From: Castor canadensis
Taxonomy: Eukaryota > Chordata > Mammalia > Rodentia > Castoridae
Length of the DNA: 64,000 nucleotides
Reading direction: 5' to 3'
Assembly (NCBI RefSeq): GCF_047511655.1
Contig: NC_133394.1
Location: 143,753,343-143,817,342 of the forward strand
Each line of letters begins with the position of its first letter. Position 1 is the stretch's first letter. The notes under the pieces were generated by a model, which searched no databases, was not told the DNA's origin, and was given only the letters and a program-made list of their open reading frames with translations. Both the position numbers and the translations under genes were made by a program. Below are positions 59,060 to 64,000 of the stretch, one piece after another.

Positions 59060-60295
59060 TATCTTGAAATAAGTGCATAGCTTGCTTTTATAATAGGTGT
59101 CATCTTTACTTACTTCCCTTCTAGCTAGAGGACTCATACTCAAAAAAGGACTGGACTTTGTATCAAACGACGGACAAAGAGTATGAATTTGTATGCCTTA
59201 AGTTAAAATAAAATGTCAAAGGGTGAGCCCATTCTTTTTTTTTTTTTTGGAATGAACCTTTTAGCTGTCAGAACTTATCATACCTACTTTGTTTAGTCAA
59301 TGTAGATGTAAACATTTTCATACAATGAATTGGTTCCTCAAAATTTTTTTTGATAAAAGATAAACCGAATTAAGTTATTTAAATTATCTGGACATTTCTG
59401 AATTTGTTTAAAGTAAGGAGATGTTTTCCTGTTGAGACATTTCCATTTTAGAATTCCGAATTAAGAATTAAGATGTTTTAAAGCATCAAATTCACACCCA
59501 GTACCCAGCATGCCTATATCAACAGAGAAGGCCGAGCCTTAGTGAGTTACCGCTGTAATCTCTGAACCCTTCCCCAGGGTGCCCTGGGAGAAATGCTGGT
59601 GATCACGTTAGCCACATAAATGTTTATATGTGCACCAGCTGGCCCTAGAGCTGGACTTCCATCTGCATTATCCTGCAGAAACAGCTTTCTGGGCCTGGAA
59701 GCTGGTTCTCCCAACCCATCTTAGGCCATTTTGTACACATAACTCTTGGAGATGGTGCCAGAATCTTAAGCCAAGTTAGCCTTAACCGCTACTTGATGCA
59801 CATTTGAGGGTATCACTGTTACCCGAGAGCATTTTCCTTGAATATTTTGGTGGAAAAGCCATGCTGGAATTAATGGATTTAACAGGTTATGAATGTGTGT
59901 TTTGTAGATTGGGAAAATCCGGTTAGTAGTAAAACTTTTGAAGGCGTGTGGACGTATGTCAGGGCTGTGGGTAACTAAGAAAGCTTTGTAGACAGGTGGA
60001 TGAGAAGCAGGCAGGAGGAATGTTTTATATGAGTGATACTGGCCTTTATTTTAAAGTGATTTTTGTGGGCATGAATGCTTCTTCATGCATGCTTTTTTAT
60101 GAGTGCAGGGATTCGGGTCTCAAATGAAGATTGGAATTTGAAATCTTAGTTTCCATTAGTGCCAGTCAGTTGACTTCACCAAATCTCTGTCTGCAGATGT
60201 CATGCCTGTGTATACCCTCTCCTGAGAGAAATGAGTTTTTTCTCATTCTTTGCTTGGTCAGAATTGGCAGGATAGGATACAGGTAGAGAAGGTGT
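59060..60295. other. Unique PROM1 intronic sequence
   Basis: No repeat or exon was recognised except a weak MIR-like segment near 60140-60200. Confidence 0.4.
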
Positions 60296-60634
60296 CTTAA
60301 TGCATTTCGTATTGCTAAGAACATAATACCAGAGACTGAATCCGCTAAAAGAAAAGTTTATCTTGGCTCAGAGTTTCAGTCGGGGTCACGGGGTCTCAGC
60401 TAGTGATGGCCTTCTTGCTGGCTGAGTACGGAGGTGATCCAGGGTATCACGTAGCATGCACAAGATGTAGCCAAACTGGCTTTTATGACAGATCTGCTCT
60501 CAACATAACACGTTAATAGCAAGGCTGCGTTAGCTTATTCATGAAGCCCTGATCGCGTCTTAAAAGTCCATCCTCTGTCTCATCATGGAGATTACATCTC
60601 AGCATGAGTTTTAGAGGGGACACACTAGCAGGAA
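60296..60634 (-). mobile_element. MaLR LTR
   Basis: The reverse pattern is ttcgtattgctaagaacata, gtttatcttggctcagagtt, catggagattacatctcagc and a terminal tttagaggggacacac. Confidence 0.65.
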
Positions 60635-61339
60635 AACATGCCACAAGAAAACAACACAGATCTCAATTGGGACACTTGTTTTTAGTTAAGGAAAGGAACG
60701 CCGGCTGATACACAAAATAAGCCTAACTCCCAGTAAGAACAGTTTATTTCTTAGTCTTCATGTAGAGGGAGCAGGTAGGATATAGTGTTCTAAGGATTCC
60801 ATTCGCTCTACCTCATGGTTCTGCCATGCCCCTGGCCTTCAGCATTCTCCACAAAATCCTCGGCATTTGGAAGGCAGATGGGGACGTAGCAGGCATAAGG
60901 CTCTTTTGGGAGGTTAATTCAGAGGCCAGGAGTAGAAGTGGGTGCATATATGCCTGTTCACAGTCTGCTGGTCAGAACTCAGGTCACGCGGTCCTGCCTA
61001 AGTGCAAGGGGCCTGGGGAATAGAGTCGATCTGTGGACCACAGAAGAAGAGACCACACGTGGATAAATGACATCCTGTGCCACTTACTGAGGGGCAAAGA
61101 GCACAGCGCCGAGGGTCCCCGGGTGGAGGTGCAAGACGCTGACATGTTGGTGTAGCTTATTATTTGTGTTTTATCTGTACTTGTTGGGTGTTCTACTTGG
61201 TTTGCCTTCCTGCCTCTTGATCACTCAGGAATTTGGGCAACAATTTGAGGCAAGTTGTCCAACTTTTTTCTTTTTTTTTTTTAAGTGCCTGTAGAAATGG
61301 TTTTGTACCTGGAAAGAAACAATTATGGTTGTGTTGTGT

Positions 61340-61450
61340 TTGATTTGGTTTGGTTTGGTTTTGCTTGGCTATGTAGCCAAGGCTGTTCTCGAACCTCCTG
61401 CCCCAGCCTCCCCAGTGTTGGGGTCACAGGTGTATCCCACCGTGCTCTGA
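61340..61450 (-). mobile_element. B1 SINE with GGTTT-repeat tail
   Basis: A tail of ggttt repeats (61345-61362) precedes ggctatgtagccaaggctgt and tgttggggtcacaggtgtat, a reverse B1. Confidence 0.75.
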
Positions 61451-61454
61451 TCTA

Positions 61455-63140
61455 TAGTATGTTTTAAATAATTTTTAATTACTAAAATTCATTGTACATT
61501 TGTAAATTTGGGTGTTTGCAAGTCTCTAAATTGAACTTGAATATCATTATTTTCTGTTTATAAAACTAAATCTGAATGAGCTCTCTCACTTTGATCAGTG
61601 TCAAGCGAACAATTAAGACCTTAGCACAGAGCCACGTGAGGGACCCCTGATCCATGTGTGTTTAAGAGGGGCTCCATGTCTCTCTGCAGAGACACCTAAC
61701 ACTGTCGTGCTCTTAATTAATCACATTTCCAAGCAAACACAGGAGACCAAGGCAGCCGACTTACGAATCCCATCAGCAAAATCTTTCCGAGAGCACTTAA
61801 GCTCAGTGCAAATCTGAATGGCAACTGCACATGAGAGTGGTTTTTGAAGTCTATTCATTTTGCCAAGTGAACGTTATGGGGCAGGAGTTCCACTCGGCCC
61901 AGCTCAAGCCAGAACTGATGTATGCATTAAAAGCCAGTAAGGAACAGAAATGTCTTAGTGAAACTGCTCCTTCTGGGCCCGATTTTGCACCCCTGCCTCC
62001 TTCTCAGGGTGTGTCCTCTAGAAAAATATCCTCAAAGTGGAACTCCCATGGCGTCCCCAGGACTGTTTGGCACAGTTCTCCCATGTTGATGTCATTCTTA
62101 GACTCTGGCCCTGTGCTTGGAGGATTGTGGCAGTGGCTTCAGACCCACATCCTCTACTACCAATCTGGGGGAGAGAGACAGGGTGAGTATAGTGACCATT
62201 TCTCCTTCAAAGAGCCAAGGCTTGGGCCTGTCACCGACTGACACTAGATGGTTGGCTGAATCCCAAAGTAAGCTCTATGGCGGAAGGGTGGAATGTGTCC
62301 AGAAGTTCTCACACTTTGTAGATCTCAAATCTCCTCCAACTCTTAAAAATTATTCAGGTCCCCAAAGACAATTTATTTGCACCTATCGACCTTTGCCAGA
62401 TTCTATGTTAAGATGGAAAAGATGCTAACATTTATTTGTTAATTCACTTAAAAATAATGATAGTAAGAGAGAGAAGAATGAGATTGACTTCTATGTTTGT
62501 GCAAATCTTCTTGACATCTGGCATAGTGGAGGTCAGCTGGCTTCTCGTATCTATATCTGAATTCACTCTGTTGCACTAGATGGTTTTGGTTGAAGAATAA
62601 CGAGTACGTCTGGTCACACAGAGACCATAGCTGTAAAGAAGGGCTATTTAGTCATCTCTTCAGATAATTGTAGATATTTTTCTTTGATACTACACCAAAA
62701 CTGCGCAAGTACTAGTTTTTTTTAAAGGTTATTTTCAGTGTGAAATCTGGATTCATTGTTCAGACTTTGATAGGTTAGAATTCCCTGGTCTGTCTTCAAT
62801 TTTGCGTGTTCTTTACCCAGGCAGGATTTTGTGACATCTTGCATTAATCATCTGGAAAATACTGATTCAGTGAGTTTTTCAGTCCACTGTTCATGTGTTT
62901 CATTTTATCAAAAAATTCTGTAATAGCCCTACTGGTCACACCAGGAAAGCTTAATATTGGGATGTTGTCAACCTGATCGCTGTAGAAGTGAAGTTTGCAA
63001 AATTCTAAATTTTTGCTTGAAACTCAATTTTATCATTGGCTATTAGTGGCTTGCTTAAAGTTGCAGGCTCCACTTCCTGCATTTTTAGAGAAAAAAATGG
63101 CTGCCAGATACTCAAGTCAAATTAACAGTGGTTTAATATC
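61455..63140. other. Unique PROM1 intronic sequence
   Basis: It includes the candidate regulatory block at 61690. The 136-aa ORF at 61831-62241 has no recognised homology. Confidence 0.4.
61690..61900. other. Unique intronic block, possible conserved regulatory sequence
   Basis: A repeat-free stretch within PROM1 intron 2 includes ctcttaattaatcacatttc and gcaaaatctttccgagagca. Its sequence complexity differs from nearby repeats. No function is shown. Confidence 0.2.
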
Positions 63141-63302
63141 TTTTCTCTTTCCTTCCTTCCTTCCTTCCTTCCTTCCTTCCTTCTTTCCTTCCTTTCTTCC
63201 TTCCTTTTTTCATCCCTTCCCTCCTTTCCTCCTTTTCTCCCTCCCTTCCCTTCTTCCTTCCCTCCCTCCCTTCTTTCTTCCTTCCTTACTTTTTTTTTTT
63301 TT
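63141..63302 (+). repeat. (CCTT)n polypyrimidine tract
   Basis: About 160 bases of ccttcc repeats end in T12 and an ID-like fragment. Confidence 0.95.
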
Positions 63303-63362
63303 AATGTGTGGAGCAACTGGGTTTTGAATTCAAGGTGTCATGTGTTAGGCAGGTATGGTCCT
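63290..63362 (-). mobile_element. ID-like SINE fragment after a CCTT tract
   Basis: The stretch gggttttgaattcaaggtgt and gttaggcaggtatggtccta is a decayed reverse ID-like unit directly after T12 and the polypyrimidine tract. Confidence 0.6.
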
Positions 63363-63606
63363 AGTCTTAGTCTTTCTTTCAAGGAAAAAGATGGTGTCTC
63401 ATGAAAAATGTAGCTAGTTTAGCTCACGACTGAACCACTGGCACAGATGCTTTATCTTGAGACATGAGGCCATCATTCTTTGGTGTGCGAGAAGAGCTTC
63501 ATGCAGACTTCTCATTTTCTTACCCAGAATAATGAAAAAATGTGCACTCACAAATTAGGGTTGAGTAAAAAATATCTTTTAATGCTTTGTCAAGAATATT
63601 CCTGGT

Positions 63607-63691
63607 GCAAGCTGGTGGAATGGCTCAAGCAGTCTGCCTAGCAAGCATGAGGCCCTGAGTTCAAACCCCAGTACTGCAAAAAAAAAAAAAT
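63607..63691 (+). mobile_element. ID-like SINE, well preserved
   Basis: A plus-strand unit (gctggtggaatggctcaagc, tgcctagcaagcatgaggcc, gagttcaaaccccagtactg) with an A13 tail. Flanks are close to tggtgcaa and tagtgcaa. Confidence 0.85.
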
Positions 63692-64000
63692 AGTGCAAAG
63701 GACTTCATCATTTAATGTGTCCTTTTTAACTGTGCAGTCAGTGTATAGAAGCAGCCATCTATTGCTTTTTTTTTTTAAACAAATGTCAACACAGTGAAAT
63801 GACATTTTCCAACCTCAGGGACATCCTGAACACATCTTGGGGCCTCCCAGGGAGCCTTGACTACTCTTGGAGATCTCTTGGCATAGTCCAGTGAGGACCC
63901 ATCTTTGTGGGCCTGGGTTCACAGGCAGTGTTTTGGTTTAGTTTAGTTTGATTAATGTTCAAATGAAAAGTTGAAAACTTTTTAACTGCCAAAATAGCAG

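Larger units (their letters stand above)
36517..64000 (+). other. PROM1: PROM1 intron 2 (incomplete)
   Basis: The intron begins with a gtaagt donor. I found no following PROM1 exon, which would encode a D/TLRKF-like continuation, so the intron appears longer than 27 kb. It contains the repeats listed individually. No other gene is supported inside it. Confidence 0.7.

Noticed and set aside
7201-63302. CRISPR-like spaced repeats
   Set aside because: All regular repeats are microsatellites, one 37-base tandem triplication without spacers, or dispersed SINEs.
36517-64000. Search for the next PROM1 exon
   Set aside because: No stretch encoding a TLRKFLQ-like or rodent equivalent sequence after an acceptor was found by eye. 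A translated alignment would settle it.

Overview
This is a window of mammalian nuclear DNA, from a non-murid rodent. It has sparse coding sequence, many SINEs, scattered MIR, L2, MaLR and L1 fragments, and one GC-rich promoter region. The SINEs are B1-like (7SL-derived) monomers fused to a tRNA-derived ID-like monomer, mostly with a 3' end close to 'gagttcaaaccccagtact' plus an A tail. That composition, and a prominin-1 N-terminus that looks rodent-like, point to a castorimorph rodent. A beaver (Castor) is my best inference; this was not verified by a search.

The one protein-coding gene I recognise is PROM1 (prominin-1, CD133), on the + strand. The ORF from 36297 encodes the start of the protein, with a signal peptide, and runs to a consensus splice donor at 36517 after 73 codons plus one base. 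Upstream lies a CpG-rich block (about 30.9-32.3 kb) with two promoter-like modules. Each has a TTTAAAT TATA-like box followed by a good splice donor (30934 and 31173), which suggests two alternative untranslated first exons. The 5'UTR intron is about 5 kb. The next PROM1 exon was not found, so intron 2 runs from 36517 to at least the end of the window. A six-codon upstream ORF ends two bases before the PROM1 start codon.

Layout: 1-30.8 kb is intergenic DNA upstream of PROM1. It holds SINEs, MIR/L2 remnants, four MaLR LTRs, a Tigger/MER2-like element, a 3'-truncated 5S rRNA retropseudogene with target-site duplications, a CCTT microsatellite and, at 30.1-30.5 kb, an LTR-like sequence just upstream of the promoter. 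30.8-32.3 kb is the promoter and CpG island. 32.3-36.2 kb is the 5'UTR intron. 36.24-36.52 kb is the first coding exon. 36.5-64 kb is PROM1 intron 2, with five more MaLR LTRs, L1 3' fragments, SINEs and long polypyrimidine tracts. Most other open frames are chance ORFs in repeats, microsatellites or the GC-rich island.

The most notable observations are a trimeric SINE (B1-like + B1-like + ID-like) present in at least six copies with shared linkers, the tailless 5S retropseudogene, the PROM1 uORF, and the paired first-exon modules. I saw no prokaryotic-type system, CRISPR array or other new multi-gene system. Repeat family names rest on recognition by eye, and repeat boundaries are approximate.
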